Shown: positions 17,773-25,300, counted from the stretch's first letter. The stretch: DNA of 64,000 nucleotides from Marvinbryantia formatexigens (GCA_021771035.1 JAETPU010000006.1:1-64000); one strand, 5' to 3'. Numbers and translations: made by a program. The notes: generated from the sequence alone by a model not told the origin.

Positions 17773-18548
17773 GCTCCCTGGGCATCACCTGGAATCTGTG
17801 GCACGGCTGCCATCCCATCAGCGCGGGCTGCCAGAACTGCTATGTTTACCGGATGGACAGAGCCTATGGCCGGGATCCCTGTGTTGTCTACCGGACATCG
17901 GATTTTAACCTTCCCCTGCGCCGCCGGCGGGACTCCAGCTATGTGCTCTCCCCGGGACAGACAGTCTACACCTGTTTTACCTCAGACTTTTTCCTGCCTG
18001 AGGCCGATTCCTGGCGTCCCGAGGCCTGGGCCATGATGCGGCAGAGGCCGGACCTTCACTTTTTTATCATCACCAAGCGTATTGACCGCATAGAGGAGGG
18101 CCTGCCCCAGGACTGGGAAAACGGCTACGGGAATGTGACCCTGGGCTGTACCGCGGAGAACAACGACCGCGCCGCCTTCAGGCTCCCCATCTTTCTGAAT
18201 CTTCCTATCCGCCATCGGTTTATCGTTTGTGAACCACTGCTGGAGGCCGTGGATCTCTGGTCCTATCTGTCCAATAAAATCGAGGGCGTCATTGTGGGCG
18301 GAGAGTCCGGGGAAAACGCCCGCCCCTGCCGGTATGAATGGGTGCTGAATATCCGGGAGCAGTGCGTAGAGCGCGGCATTCCCTTTACCTTCCGTCAAAC
18401 AGGCTCGCGTTTTCTCAAGGACGGGCGCCTGTACCGGATCCCCCACCGCCTGCAGCTGCGCCAGGCCAGAGCCGCGGGCATCGATTTCTCCGGCACGGCA
18501 CCGGTCTCCCCGCTTCTGGAGGAAGATGGGGAGGAATTTGGGTGGTAA
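17769..18548 (+). CDS. DUF5131 (phage Gp37/Gp68-like) protein
   Basis: This 259-residue protein matches the Gp37/Gp68 family: TWNLWHGCHPISAGCQNCYVYRMD at the start supplies three cysteines arranged like a radical-SAM cluster motif. A middle part follows with FFIITKRIDRIEEGLP, then EPLLEAVDL and GVIVGGESGENARPC. The family is widespread in phages and bacteria and is related to radical-SAM barrels; its reaction is not known. It starts with GTG inside the YjbQ stop codon (4-nt overlap). The perfect 20-bp terminator at 18591 closes the operon. Confidence 0.9.
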   Translation: MSSLGITWNLWHGCHPISAGCQNCYVYRMDRAYGRDPCVVYRTSDFNLPLRRRRDSSYVLSPGQTVYTCFTSDFFLPEADSWRPEAWAMMRQRPDLHFFIITKRIDRIEEGLPQDWENGYGNVTLGCTAENNDRAAFRLPIFLNLPIRHRFIVCEPLLEAVDLWSYLSNKIEGVIVGGESGENARPCRYEWVLNIREQCVERGIPFTFRQTGSRFLKDGRLYRIPHRLQLRQARAAGIDFSGTAPVSPLLEEDGEEFGW

Positions 18549-18590
18549 TCGGTATGGAAGCATAATCACCCGATTCATCTTAGTTTCGAG

Positions 18591-18633
18591 AAGAAAAAAC
18601 ACACCCCGGCAATGCCGGGGTGTGTTTTTTCTT
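18591..18633. terminator. Bidirectional terminator
   Basis: A perfect 20-bp stem (AAGAAAAAACACACCCCGGC and its complement) with an AAT loop. T-runs on both strands let it end the YjbQ-DUF5131 operon and the convergent XRE pair. Confidence 0.92.
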
Positions 18634-18673
18634 TGGCGTACTGAGCGCATCCTTTGGCCTGTTCCACCTGCGG

Positions 18674-18886
18674 TTAAATCTGTTTTCCAGTATCCCGAAA
18701 AGTAAAAATACCATCATAATCACAGTTCAGCGCATCTGCAATATTATGTAATTCCTTTTCTGAGAGATTGTCTCGGGAAAGCTTGTTGCTTAAATTATTA
18801 CCAGAAGTACCGAATTTTTCAGCGAGTTCCTTAATCGTCATCCCTCGTTGTAAGAGAATCGTCCTAATTTTGAGCGCCATTCCCAT
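18674..18886 (-). CDS. Small XRE-family helix-turn-helix protein, copy 2
   Basis: This is about 70 residues and almost entirely a Cro/CI-type HTH: MTIKELAEKFGTSGNNLSNKLSRDNLSEKEL is the recognition region, followed by HNIADALNCDYDGIF. It is a paralogue of the protein encoded just upstream (18911-19123); both end in the same TGKQI pentapeptide after F-R/D-D/R-E-TG. Start choice is uncertain: TTG 18904, ATG 18895, 18886 or 18880 are in frame. GGGAG lies 11 nt before the ATG at 18886. The pair probably binds the palindromes at 19238-19271. No larger prophage or mobile element is recognisable. Confidence 0.85.
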   Translation of the reverse strand: MGMALKIRTILLQRGMTIKELAEKFGTSGNNLSNKLSRDNLSEKELHNIADALNCDYDGIFTFRDTGKQI

Positions 18887-18910
18887 AATTAACATTTCTC
18901 CCAATGATGG

Positions 18911-19123
18911 TTAAATCTGCTTTCCGGTTTCTCTGTCAGTAAAGACAGCTTCATAATCGTAGTTCAGAAGATCGGCTATCTGTTTGAGATCTTTTTCCGA
19001 AAAATTATCTCGAGCCATCTTTGCGCTGATCGTTGATAGGCTTCTATTTAATAACTTAGATAGATCTGTAAGCGTGAGCTCTCGCTCCACCAAAAGTATT
19101 TTAATTTTCTTAGCAGCAGACAT
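18911..19123 (-). CDS. Small XRE-family helix-turn-helix protein, copy 1
   Basis: This 70-residue XRE HTH (LTLTDLSKLLNRSLSTISAKMARDNFSEKDLKQIADLLNYDYEAVF) is the first gene of a two-gene operon with its paralogue. The start at 19123 is chosen because GGGGGG lies 7 nt upstream; a further ATG at 19138 has no ribosome site. The promoter at 19146-19174 (TTGAAT-17-TATAAT) is 25 nt away and faces the operator-bearing promoter of the gene at 19370. Gene duplication followed by divergence is evident, as the two HTHs share the same frame of conserved residues. They probably act as homo- or heterodimeric repressors. Confidence 0.87.
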   Translation of the reverse strand: MSAAKKIKILLVERELTLTDLSKLLNRSLSTISAKMARDNFSEKDLKQIADLLNYDYEAVFTDRETGKQI

Positions 19124-19145
19124 TGAATCGCCCCCCATTTTTTTG

Positions 19146-19174
19146 ATTATACGGTGTTGAACGTATTAATTCAA
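19146..19174 (-). promoter_or_regulatory. Promoter of the XRE pair
   Basis: Minus strand TTGAAT (19169-19174), 17-bp spacer, TATAAT (19146-19151). A small inverted repeat ACGAA/TTCGT (19181-19195) lies just upstream of the -35. Confidence 0.7.
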
Positions 19175-19216
19175 ACAAAAAACGAATAAATTTCGTGATA
19201 CCTCAAACAAGAACTA

Positions 19217-19245
19217 TTGACAGAGTTTGTAAATGGGCGTATATT
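19217..19245 (+). promoter_or_regulatory. Promoter toward the amber-split gene
   Basis: TTGACA (19217-19222), 17-bp spacer, TATATT (19240-19245). Its -10 element is embedded in the palindrome at 19238-19260, so a bound repressor would block it. Confidence 0.7.
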
Positions 19246-19271
19246 ATTAGATAATATACGAATATTATTCG
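19238..19271. promoter_or_regulatory. Operator-like double palindrome
   Basis: CGTATATTAT-TAG-ATAATATACG (10-bp arms, 19238-19260) overlaps CGAATA-T-TATTCG (19259-19271, perfect 6-bp arms). The placement over a -10 box, between divergent genes one of which encodes HTH proteins, is that of a repressor operator. Confidence 0.65.
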
Positions 19272-19369
19272 CATTTAAACAATTTAATTTGACGAGTGTA
19301 AAGTTTTTGTGAACGACAATTCTGCTCTCATATCTGAGAGCAGCGCAGCTTGAGAAAGGAATGGTTTGT

Positions 19370-19618
19370 ATGATGAAGGAGCTGGAGGAATACCAGGAAA
19401 AATTGCGAAGACAACGGGGATATTCGGAGAGCTTTTTGTCGGCAATCAAACGACGCCTCAACCTGCAGTCCATCGGCACCTATATCCGCGACGGCGACAT
19501 CAGGTGCTGTGTAAGCTACGACAGCTTTCAGGAAAGACGGGACCATGCGTATTCCAAGCTTGAGCAATATTTACGCGAAAAGTACAGCGAGAGCCAGGTG
19601 GATGAAATCATCACCTAG
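19370..19618 (+). CDS. Unrecognised small helical protein, amber-truncated
   Basis: This 82-residue charged, mainly helical protein (ELEEYQEKLRRQ start, then SFLSAIKRRLNLQSIGTYI and a C-terminal QYLREKYSESQVDEIIT helix) has no family I can name. It ends at a TAG (19616-19618). The same frame continues for 35 more sense codons to a TAA at 19726 and encodes a plausible C-terminal domain with FSLGMKAGATLYSKL. The original protein was therefore probably about 118 residues, and this copy is cut by a nonsense codon or read through. ATG 19370 is preferred over 19361 because AAAGGA lies 9 nt upstream of the former but only 3-4 nt before the latter. It is driven by the operator-controlled promoter at 19217. 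Confidence 0.6.
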   Translation: MMKELEEYQEKLRRQRGYSESFLSAIKRRLNLQSIGTYIRDGDIRCCVSYDSFQERRDHAYSKLEQYLREKYSESQVDEIIT

Positions 19619-19726
19619 GTGAACGGGTACTCCTGCGTAGTCGAAGAAATATCGTTTAGTTTGGGGATGAAGGCCGGCGCCACCCTGTACAGCAAGCTGA
19701 CAGATAACTTTGAAACGGACATCTAA
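19619..19726 (+). pseudogene. In-frame C-terminal remnant after the amber codon
   Basis: These 35 sense codons plus a TAA continue the frame of 19370-19618 with no shift. The segment EEISFSLGMKAGATLYSKL looks like ordinary coding sequence with good codon use, not random readout. No ribosome site is available for independent translation. Confidence 0.55.
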
Positions 19727-19850
19727 GGGATAAAGAACTTCTATTATGTGAATTTAGAAAGACTACACTTTTTGTCTTTCTCTCCCAACCCGCTCAATGC
19801 CAGGAGGTGCTCTGGGTTCCATCGAAACGGTAAACCCACAGCACCTCCGT

Positions 19851-20211
19851 GAGTTTTGAAACAAGTTCAAAACTCCGCAGCTTTCCTATATGCCGAATGG
19901 CACCGGGATGCCCTCAGTTTGGTTCTTTGCTTAGCCCCCAGCATTGTTTTGACTATGGAGAATTGAAACTTGTTTCAATTCTCATAAGGGATGCCGGATG
20001 ACTCAGATAAGAATGGGCTTAGCGCATCCCGGCGTCCCTTAGAAGTTTTGGGCAAGCCAAAACTTCCGTAGTTAATTCTATTACCGTCCATCAAGTAACT
20101 CCCGTAATCCGGGGGTTCATCAAAGGAGGGGGCACCGGGACGCCCGCAGTTTAGTTTATATCTTAGCCCCCTCAGAGCGTCCCTTTGTAGTTTTGGGACA
20201 AGCCCAAAACT
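19851..20211 (+). repeat. Repeat family 2: four covarying hairpins
   Basis: Hairpins lie at 19851-19875 (GAGTTTTGAA/TTCAAAACTC), 19958-19983 (GAGAATTGAAAC/GTTTCAATTCTC), 20042-20066 (GAAGTTTTGG/CCAAAACTTC) and 20189-20211 (AGTTTTGGG/CCCAAAACT). Three of the four share an ACAAG or GCAAG loop. The stem changes are matched on both arms. Confidence 0.7.
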
Positions 20212-20267
20212 TCCCTGGTTTTTATAATGCCTGTGGCATCCTTTGTCGTTTTTAAAAGTGAGTGGGG

Positions 20268-20569
20268 TTCCAAAGGGGAGAGAGGAAAATCGAAATCCTC
20301 TCTCTCCTTTGTGGCCTTTGGGTACTTTCCTCCCACGGGAAAGTACCGCCCCCGGCAGGGGTTGGGTGGGAATTGGATGACAATTTATTTGGGAAGAAAA
20401 TACCCTTCTATTCTATTTTCGGAAATCCATTGTTTCAAAAACAGTGGTTTTACTACCCATGCAGATTTATCTACCAATTTCCCTCCCCAAGCCCTGCCGG
20501 GCGGCCCTACTTTCTGCCGAACAGAAAGTAGGCAAAGATTCGCCAAAGAGGCGTTCCCCCTCTTTGGAA
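20268..20569. mobile_element. MITE-like palindromic element
   Basis: This is a 302-bp element with inverted ends TTCCAAAG...CTTTGGAA. Each half carries an outer hairpin (CAAAGGGGAGAGAGGA with its complement on the left; CCAAAGAGG/CTCTTTGG on the right) and an inner hairpin (GGTACTTTCC/GGAAAGTACC on the left; CCTACTTTCTG/CAGAAAGTAGG on the right). An inverted CCCGGCAGGG and a TTGGGTGGGAATTGG-type stretch follow. It has no transposase gene, so it would move only in trans. Confidence 0.65.
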
Positions 20570-20622
20570 ACTCCCCCTTTAGGGCAGTTCTGCACACTTA
20601 ATAGTAGAGACTAGAAAAAGTC

Positions 20623-20640
20623 GAGAAAGTAAACTTTCTC
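20623..20640. repeat. GAGAAAGT hairpin (family 2 associated)
   Basis: GAGAAAGT-AA-ACTTTCTC. The same core, with a longer stem, occurs at 32967-32994. Confidence 0.65.
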
Positions 20641-20869
20641 AACTTTAAAATCAAACTTGGGTTGTTGCCGCTGATGCGAGTTTAGTTTTTATTTCCGTTA
20701 ATCAAGTTACTTCCGTAACCCGGGGGTTCATCAAAAAAAGGGGGGGTGCCAGGGAACCGCTCACCCAGGCCGCGGCCGTTTTCTTCAAATTATTTCGAGA
20801 AATTTGAAGATATTTATGGTATGATTCGTTAAAGAGAGTGATACATGACGGGGGAGGTGGCGCAAAGAC

Positions 20870-21382
20870 GTGACGAATGAAGAATTCAGCGGACTGGTCG
20901 AGCAGTACCATCGGTTAATCCTGAGCATCTGCCACCGGTATGTGCAGGATTTCGGCGAGGCGGAAAACCTGACGCAGGAAACCTTTCTGAGTGCCTACAA
21001 GCACAGGGACAGCTTTCAAGGCGGCGCCTATAAGGCCTGGCTTACAAAAATTGCCACCAATAAATGTCTGGATTATCTGCGCAGCCCCCGTCAGAAACGT
21101 TTGGAGTACCATCCTCAGGAGGAGCTGGCCGGTTTTGCCGGTGAGGCGGCACCGTCGGCGGAGTTGCAGGCGGCAAACAGGGATACTGTGGAACACATTG
21201 CCCTGATGTGCCGGCAGCTCAAGGAACCCTATTCCAGCATAGCGCAGATGTACTATCTGCAGGAATTGGATGTAAAAACCATTGCCAGCCGAAGGCAGAT
21301 CCCCTTAAAGACTGTACAGACACAATTATACCGGGCCCGGGATAAGCTTCGGAAACAAATTCAGGAGGTGTTTGCAGGATGA
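20870..21382 (+). CDS. ECF-type RNA polymerase sigma factor
   Basis: This 170-residue sigma-70 family protein of the extracytoplasmic-function class has region 2 at about residues 5-75 (YHRLILSICHRYVQDFGEAENLTQETF, then KAWLTKIATNKCLDYLR). Region 4 follows at about residues 105-165 (SSIAQMYYLQELDVKTIASRRQIPLKTVQTQLYRARDKLRK). It directs transcription of a stress or envelope regulon. The start is GTG at 20870 with GGGGAGG about 10 nt upstream. Its last codons overlap the anti-sigma gene (ATGA), as is usual for sigma/anti-sigma pairs. It heads a four-gene operon with two membrane proteins. Confidence 0.93.
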   Translation: MTNEEFSGLVEQYHRLILSICHRYVQDFGEAENLTQETFLSAYKHRDSFQGGAYKAWLTKIATNKCLDYLRSPRQKRLEYHPQEELAGFAGEAAPSAELQAANRDTVEHIALMCRQLKEPYSSIAQMYYLQELDVKTIASRRQIPLKTVQTQLYRARDKLRKQIQEVFAG

Positions 21383-21924
21383 CGCTCTTTGATTCCAGCG
21401 GCCATGCAGCCGCACAAGCTCTGCTGGCTCTGGCGGATTACCGGCTGGACGAGGAAGAAACCCTGGCGCTCTGCGAACACCTCTCCCAGTGCGAACAGTG
21501 CCAGGAACGCTATACCCAAATTCTGGAGGAGGACTCCTCCCATCTCTTGGAATGCTCCCAATCGGTCACTGACGCCATTCTGGCCCAGTGTGTGGAGCAG
21601 CCGAAGGCGGCAGCGCCCCTGCCGAAAAAGAAAAATGCAAAGGTTCTCACCCTGAGTATCCTCAAGATGGCGGTGGCTGCGGCGATTACGCTGGTCATCT
21701 GGGCACACGTGGAGGATCTCTCCTGGCTCAGTTCCCTGGGCGGACGTCCTCAGCAGGGCGCGCCCTCCACCCCTGTCAGCCAGGTGTTCACGGATGTGGC
21801 CTCCAATATCCGGCAGGGCCTCACCCAAAGTATGGGAAAGGCCTCCCAATTCTTTGAGTTCCGGTTTGGCGGGCAATCCCAGCCGGCTCCGGACTCCAAT
21901 CAGCCATCGGCAGAAAATCACTAA
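21379..21924 (+). CDS. Zinc-finger anti-sigma factor (membrane)
   Basis: This 181-residue protein has an N-terminal anti-sigma zinc-finger module with the HLSQCEQC (H-x3-C-x2-C) signature near residues 36-43. One membrane helix follows at about residues 92-110 (LKMAVAAAITLVIWAHV), then a short Ser/Gln-rich outer part. It should hold the ECF sigma factor inactive until an envelope signal releases it. The 4-nt overlap with the sigma gene supports a stoichiometric pair. The signal and the proteolytic route are not evident, although an M50 protease occurs elsewhere in the window. Confidence 0.87.
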   Translation: MTLFDSSGHAAAQALLALADYRLDEEETLALCEHLSQCEQCQERYTQILEEDSSHLLECSQSVTDAILAQCVEQPKAAAPLPKKKNAKVLTLSILKMAVAAAITLVIWAHVEDLSWLSSLGGRPQQGAPSTPVSQVFTDVASNIRQGLTQSMGKASQFFEFRFGGQSQPAPDSNQPSAENH

Positions 21925-22010
21925 CAGCAAATTTTCAAATTAACCATTTGTGCCTTTCAAAGCTCGCAGGGGCAAAACCGGCACAACTCCGGAAAGGAAT
22001 GAGCGTTTCT

Positions 22011-22520
22011 ATGAAAAGAAAAAGCCGTTTTTTAACCTTTATCGCCGCTATGATCCCGGGCGCCGGACAGATGTATCAGGGCCAGCTGAAACGTGGAGCC
22101 TCCATCATGATCCTGTTCAGCGCGGTATGCGCCTTTTCCATCTTCACGATGATCGGGGAACTGTGCATCTTTCTTCCTGTTCTATGGTTCTATGCCTTCT
22201 TTGACGCTCTGAACAAGAGCGACTACACCCGGGACGAACTGCACGCCCTGGAGGACCGCCCCATCTTCGGCGTAAGGATGCTCAAGGAATGGGAGAACTC
22301 CGGAACCTTCTCGGGAAAAAGCAGCATCCTCATCGGCGCCGTGTTCATTTTTGTGGGCATAGTCCTTCTGTACCGCACCCTTCTCATGCCGCTTTTATAT
22401 GCTGTCAATATCCCCGGCCTGTATGAAATTGCCACCAAGGTTCCCGCACTGTTTATCGGTGTTATTGTGATTCTGCTGGGAATTAAAATTATCCGCGGCC
22501 GGGAACAGCGCCCGGAATAA
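22011..22520 (+). CDS. TM2-like small membrane protein
   Basis: About 169 residues with four hydrophobic segments. The start FLTFIAAMIPGAGQMYQGQLKRG matches the TM2-domain pattern (P-G-x-G-x-x-Y-x-G). A second pair of helices lies at about residues 105-165 (ILIGAVFIFVGIVLL and FIGVIVILLGIKII), resembling the short helical pairs in LiaF/DUF5668 proteins. ATG 22011 is preferred; in-frame ATG 21999 has a ribosome site that is too close. The function is unknown, but the third position in a sigma/anti-sigma operon suggests a sensor or output of envelope stress. Confidence 0.75.
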   Translation: MKRKSRFLTFIAAMIPGAGQMYQGQLKRGASIMILFSAVCAFSIFTMIGELCIFLPVLWFYAFFDALNKSDYTRDELHALEDRPIFGVRMLKEWENSGTFSGKSSILIGAVFIFVGIVLLYRTLLMPLLYAVNIPGLYEIATKVPALFIGVIVILLGIKIIRGREQRPE

Positions 22521-22575
22521 ATGGAGCTGCGGCCGTCACGCCAAGTGATCCCCCGCTTCACAGGGAAAGGATGGT

Positions 22576-23511
22576 ATGATTATGAACGAACTCGAAAACC
22601 AAAGGGAGGATTCCCTTATTTCGCAGGTGCCTGGCGAATCCGCAGATTTTTCCCAGGAACCGGCTGAACCCTCTCAGGAACAGGAGCAGCAGGACTCCCC
22701 TTCTGAACAGCCCGCCGGTGAGAAGTCCAATTCTCCCGGCTATGATACCCCAAGCGGTAAAGAGCCAAAGCCTCCCCGCAGGCGCCGTCCGCCGCGGGAA
22801 CGCCGGGTGGGCTCCGTGACATTGGGGATTGCCTTGGTATTCACCGGGCTGATGATCCTGTACTCCTTTTTTGGAGAGCCCGTCAACCTGATCCGCTGGC
22901 TGAAATTTTCCCCCATTATCCTGGTCTTTATGGGAATCGAAATCATTATCAGCACTTTTTTATGCCGGAGGGTCCGCTTTAAATATGATATCCTGGGAAT
23001 CTTTCTGTGCGGTTTTCTCATCTTGGCCAGCCTGGGCGGTTCCATCGCGGCAGGTGCCGGCGGACAGTATCTGAAGGCCTATGATCAAATGTCCGTGGCC
23101 TTCCAGTCCCAGCAGGAAAAGGTGGATGCCGCCCTTCTGGACAACCATACTATTCGGTCCGCCCAGGTGGAATACCGCCATGGCTCCAGTGTGGACTGGG
23201 TGGATTGGATAGACAGGGATATTAACGTCCAGCGCAGCCTTGAAAACAGCACAATCCATGTGGAGCTTATCCAGGCCTATGACGATCCGGTGGAATTCTG
23301 CCGCAACGCAGTGGCAATTGTGGATAGCCTTCGCCAAAATTCTATTGAATACCGTGCACTGTGGATTACCAGCTCCCCAAAGAACGCCGATTCTTCCATG
23401 ACTCTTCGCATTGCCAGCGCCCACGAGCGCCAGATGGGCGATCAGGAGCTCTCCGCACTCGTGGAGATCGAGCCCGTCTCCAGTTATTCCTATGAGGAGT
23501 CCTATGAATAA
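22576..23511 (+). CDS. Membrane protein, DUF5668/LiaF-like
   Basis: This 311-residue protein has a Glu/Gln/Pro/Ser-rich cytoplasmic start (residues 1-75) ending in the basic stretch PPRRRRPPRERR. Three helices follow (GSVTLGIALVFTGLMILYSF, FSPIILVFMGIEIIIS and ILGIFLCGFLILASLGG), then an outside or cytoplasmic C-terminal domain of about 140 residues with no known motif. It closes the ECF operon (55 bp gap) and is followed by a terminator. The sequence suggests a membrane stress sensor of the LiaF/PspC type; the assignment is by helix layout only. Confidence 0.65.
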   Translation: MIMNELENQREDSLISQVPGESADFSQEPAEPSQEQEQQDSPSEQPAGEKSNSPGYDTPSGKEPKPPRRRRPPRERRVGSVTLGIALVFTGLMILYSFFGEPVNLIRWLKFSPIILVFMGIEIIISTFLCRRVRFKYDILGIFLCGFLILASLGGSIAAGAGGQYLKAYDQMSVAFQSQQEKVDAALLDNHTIRSAQVEYRHGSSVDWVDWIDRDINVQRSLENSTIHVELIQAYDDPVEFCRNAVAIVDSLRQNSIEYRALWITSSPKNADSSMTLRIASAHERQMGDQELSALVEIEPVSSYSYEESYE

Positions 23512-23603
23512 CCTGGAATCGCCTACATATTTTATAATTCTAAACCGTTCTCCCTACCATGGACTTATCGTGCACAAGAGAAAGGGTTCCGACCAACAAA
23601 TCT

Positions 23604-23643
23604 CCCCCTGTCGTAGTTATTTTCCTACGCCAGGGGGCTTTTT
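23604..23643 (+). terminator. Terminator of the ECF operon
   Basis: The stem CCCCCTG-TCGTAG / CTACG-C-CAGGGGG is followed by CTTTTTG, about 90 nt after the last stop. Confidence 0.8.
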
Positions 23644-24058
23644 GTTAATGTCCGACTTCCTGGTTCTGTGCACGGTACAGGCTCAGCCGGGAGGCCTTTA
23701 TCATTTCCAGCGCGGTAAACGTAAGGCGCCCTGGAAGTGTCCCATTTGCAGAGTTTATAAAATTTCCTCATCAAGACAGAACGTCTGTCTGCCAGTGTTG
23801 AAAGAGAGTTTGACATTCTGCAAGAAGCAACCCTTTGTGGCATAAACTGCGTGGTAGAACACTCCCAGGCGCCCTCTGCCTCTTTACACTTTTAGGGGCC
23901 TGTGCTATCATGAAACTAAAAGCTAGGCCCACAGTTGGCCTAAAAGGGGGAAACCGGGGCATAGAGATTCTCATGCCTGGAGTTCTGTCCGTTTCGGGAA
24001 AATTTTTCCGGCAGCCGGAGCCAAACTCCTCCCCAGCAGGGAAAGGATGGTTTTAACC
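23644..24058. other. Intergenic, no gene recognised
   Basis: No ribosome-linked frame is seen. The stretch just before 24059 has GGGAAAGG, which serves the downstream gene. Confidence 0.45.
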
Positions 24059-25300
24059 ATGAAAGAACAGCTGAAAATCGGCGTAATCGGCTTGGGCTGC
24101 CGCGGCAGTATGCTGATGAAGGACGTTATGCTTCCCATGGAGGGAATTACCATCGCCGCAGTATGCGATCCCTATGAGGATCGGATGCAGGCGGCCGCCA
24201 AACAGGTTGAGGAGAAAAACGGAAACACCCCCATCATGACTGCGGACTATCGGGACATTTTGGCCATGCCTGAGATTGACGCGGTGATTGTCACCACCTC
24301 CTGGCAGGATCACATCAAGGTTTCCATTGACGCTATGAAGGCCGGAAAATATGTGGGCTGTGAGGTTGGCGGCGCCTATTCTCTGGAACAGTGCTGGGAA
24401 TTGGTGCGCACCTATGAGCAAACCGGCGTCCCCTGTATGCTCATGGAAAACTGCTGCTACGGCCGGGATGAGCTCATGGTGCTCAACATGGTCAAGAAAG
24501 GCGTGTTCGGCGAGGTCATCCACTGTTCCGGCGGATATCAGCACGACCTGCGGGACGAGGTGGCCTACGGCCGCGAAAACCGGCACTACCGCCTGGAAAA
24601 TTACCTGAACCGCAATGCGGAAAATTACCCCACCCATGAACTGGGCCCCATCGCCAAGGTTCTGAACATTAACCGCGGCAACCGGATGGTCTCGCTTGTC
24701 TCCATGGCCTCCAAGGCCGCAGGGATCCACGAATTCCTCAAGCGGGAAAAGGGCGATTCCTATGACTTGACAAACGCCCAGTTCGCCCAGGGGGATGTTA
24801 TCACCACCATGATTAAATGCGCCCATGGGCAGACCATCGTCCTCACCCTGGATACCACCCTTCCCCGGGGCTATTCCCGCGGATTTCGGGTTCAGGGCAC
24901 CAAGGCCATGTACCTGGAGGACAACAAGTCCCTGTTCCTGGATCAAACTCATAATAAATTCGATTTCACCTGGAAAGAGCAGTGGAACAACGTGGAGGAA
25001 TACCGCGAGCAGTATGACCATCCCATCTGGAAGCAATACCAGAAGGAGGGCATCCATGCCGGGCACGACGGGATGGATTGGCTGGTATTCTCCGCCTTCT
25101 TCGACGCGGTCAAAAAGGGAAGCCAGGTGCCCATCGATGTGTATGATATGGCTTCCTGGATGGCAGTCACCGCTCTGTCCGAGGAATCCATCGCCAAGGG
25201 CAGCGCCCCGGTGATGTTCCCCGATTTCACCGACGGCAAGTGGCTCAACCCGGCTCCCGTGGTGCGCGGCCACTACTGCCTGGATGAAATCTGCGAATAA
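24059..25300 (+). CDS. GH109-like Gfo/Idh/MocA family protein
   Basis: This 413-residue cytoplasmic protein has an N-terminal Rossmann NAD(P) fold (GVIGLGCRGS at residues 8-17, then CDPYEDR). The C-terminal Gfo/Idh/MocA sheet domain follows. The stretch CSGGYQHDLRDE and the block YPTHELGPIAKVLNINRGNRM near residues 195-215 are hallmarks of glycoside hydrolase family 109, NAD-dependent alpha-N-acetylgalactosaminidases first known for removing blood group A sugars. No signal peptide is present. The start at 24059 has GGGAAAGG 12 nt upstream, while the ATG at 24047 abuts that site. It is monocistronic with a terminator at 25407. It could instead be an ordinary sugar dehydrogenase. Confidence 0.85.
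   Translation: MKEQLKIGVIGLGCRGSMLMKDVMLPMEGITIAAVCDPYEDRMQAAAKQVEEKNGNTPIMTADYRDILAMPEIDAVIVTTSWQDHIKVSIDAMKAGKYVGCEVGGAYSLEQCWELVRTYEQTGVPCMLMENCCYGRDELMVLNMVKKGVFGEVIHCSGGYQHDLRDEVAYGRENRHYRLENYLNRNAENYPTHELGPIAKVLNINRGNRMVSLVSMASKAAGIHEFLKREKGDSYDLTNAQFAQGDVITTMIKCAHGQTIVLTLDTTLPRGYSRGFRVQGTKAMYLEDNKSLFLDQTHNKFDFTWKEQWNNVEEYREQYDHPIWKQYQKEGIHAGHDGMDWLVFSAFFDAVKKGSQVPIDVYDMASWMAVTALSEESIAKGSAPVMFPDFTDGKWLNPAPVVRGHYCLDEICE

Larger units (their letters stand above)
19727..20869. other. Hairpin-rich noncoding island
   Basis: This is more than 1.1 kb without a credible gene. It holds four hairpins with covarying stems, two copies of a GCACCGGGAYGCCC motif 232 bp apart (19901 and 20132), a GCATCCCGGCGTCCCT motif shared with 33105, a MITE-like element and a GAGAAAGT hairpin shared with 32967. 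The frames seen here contain repeat-derived low-quality peptides. Confidence 0.7.

Noticed and set aside
20227-20601. 124-codon frame in the hairpin island
   Set aside because: It runs through the MITE-like element and is explained by its inverted halves; no ribosome site.
18674-20870. Remnant prophage
   Set aside because: XRE pairs and a divergent operator fit a phage switch, but there is no integrase, structural gene or attachment repeat nearby.
24053-25273. 406-codon minus-strand frame
   Set aside because: It is antisense to the GH109-like gene, whose motifs and ribosome site are clear.
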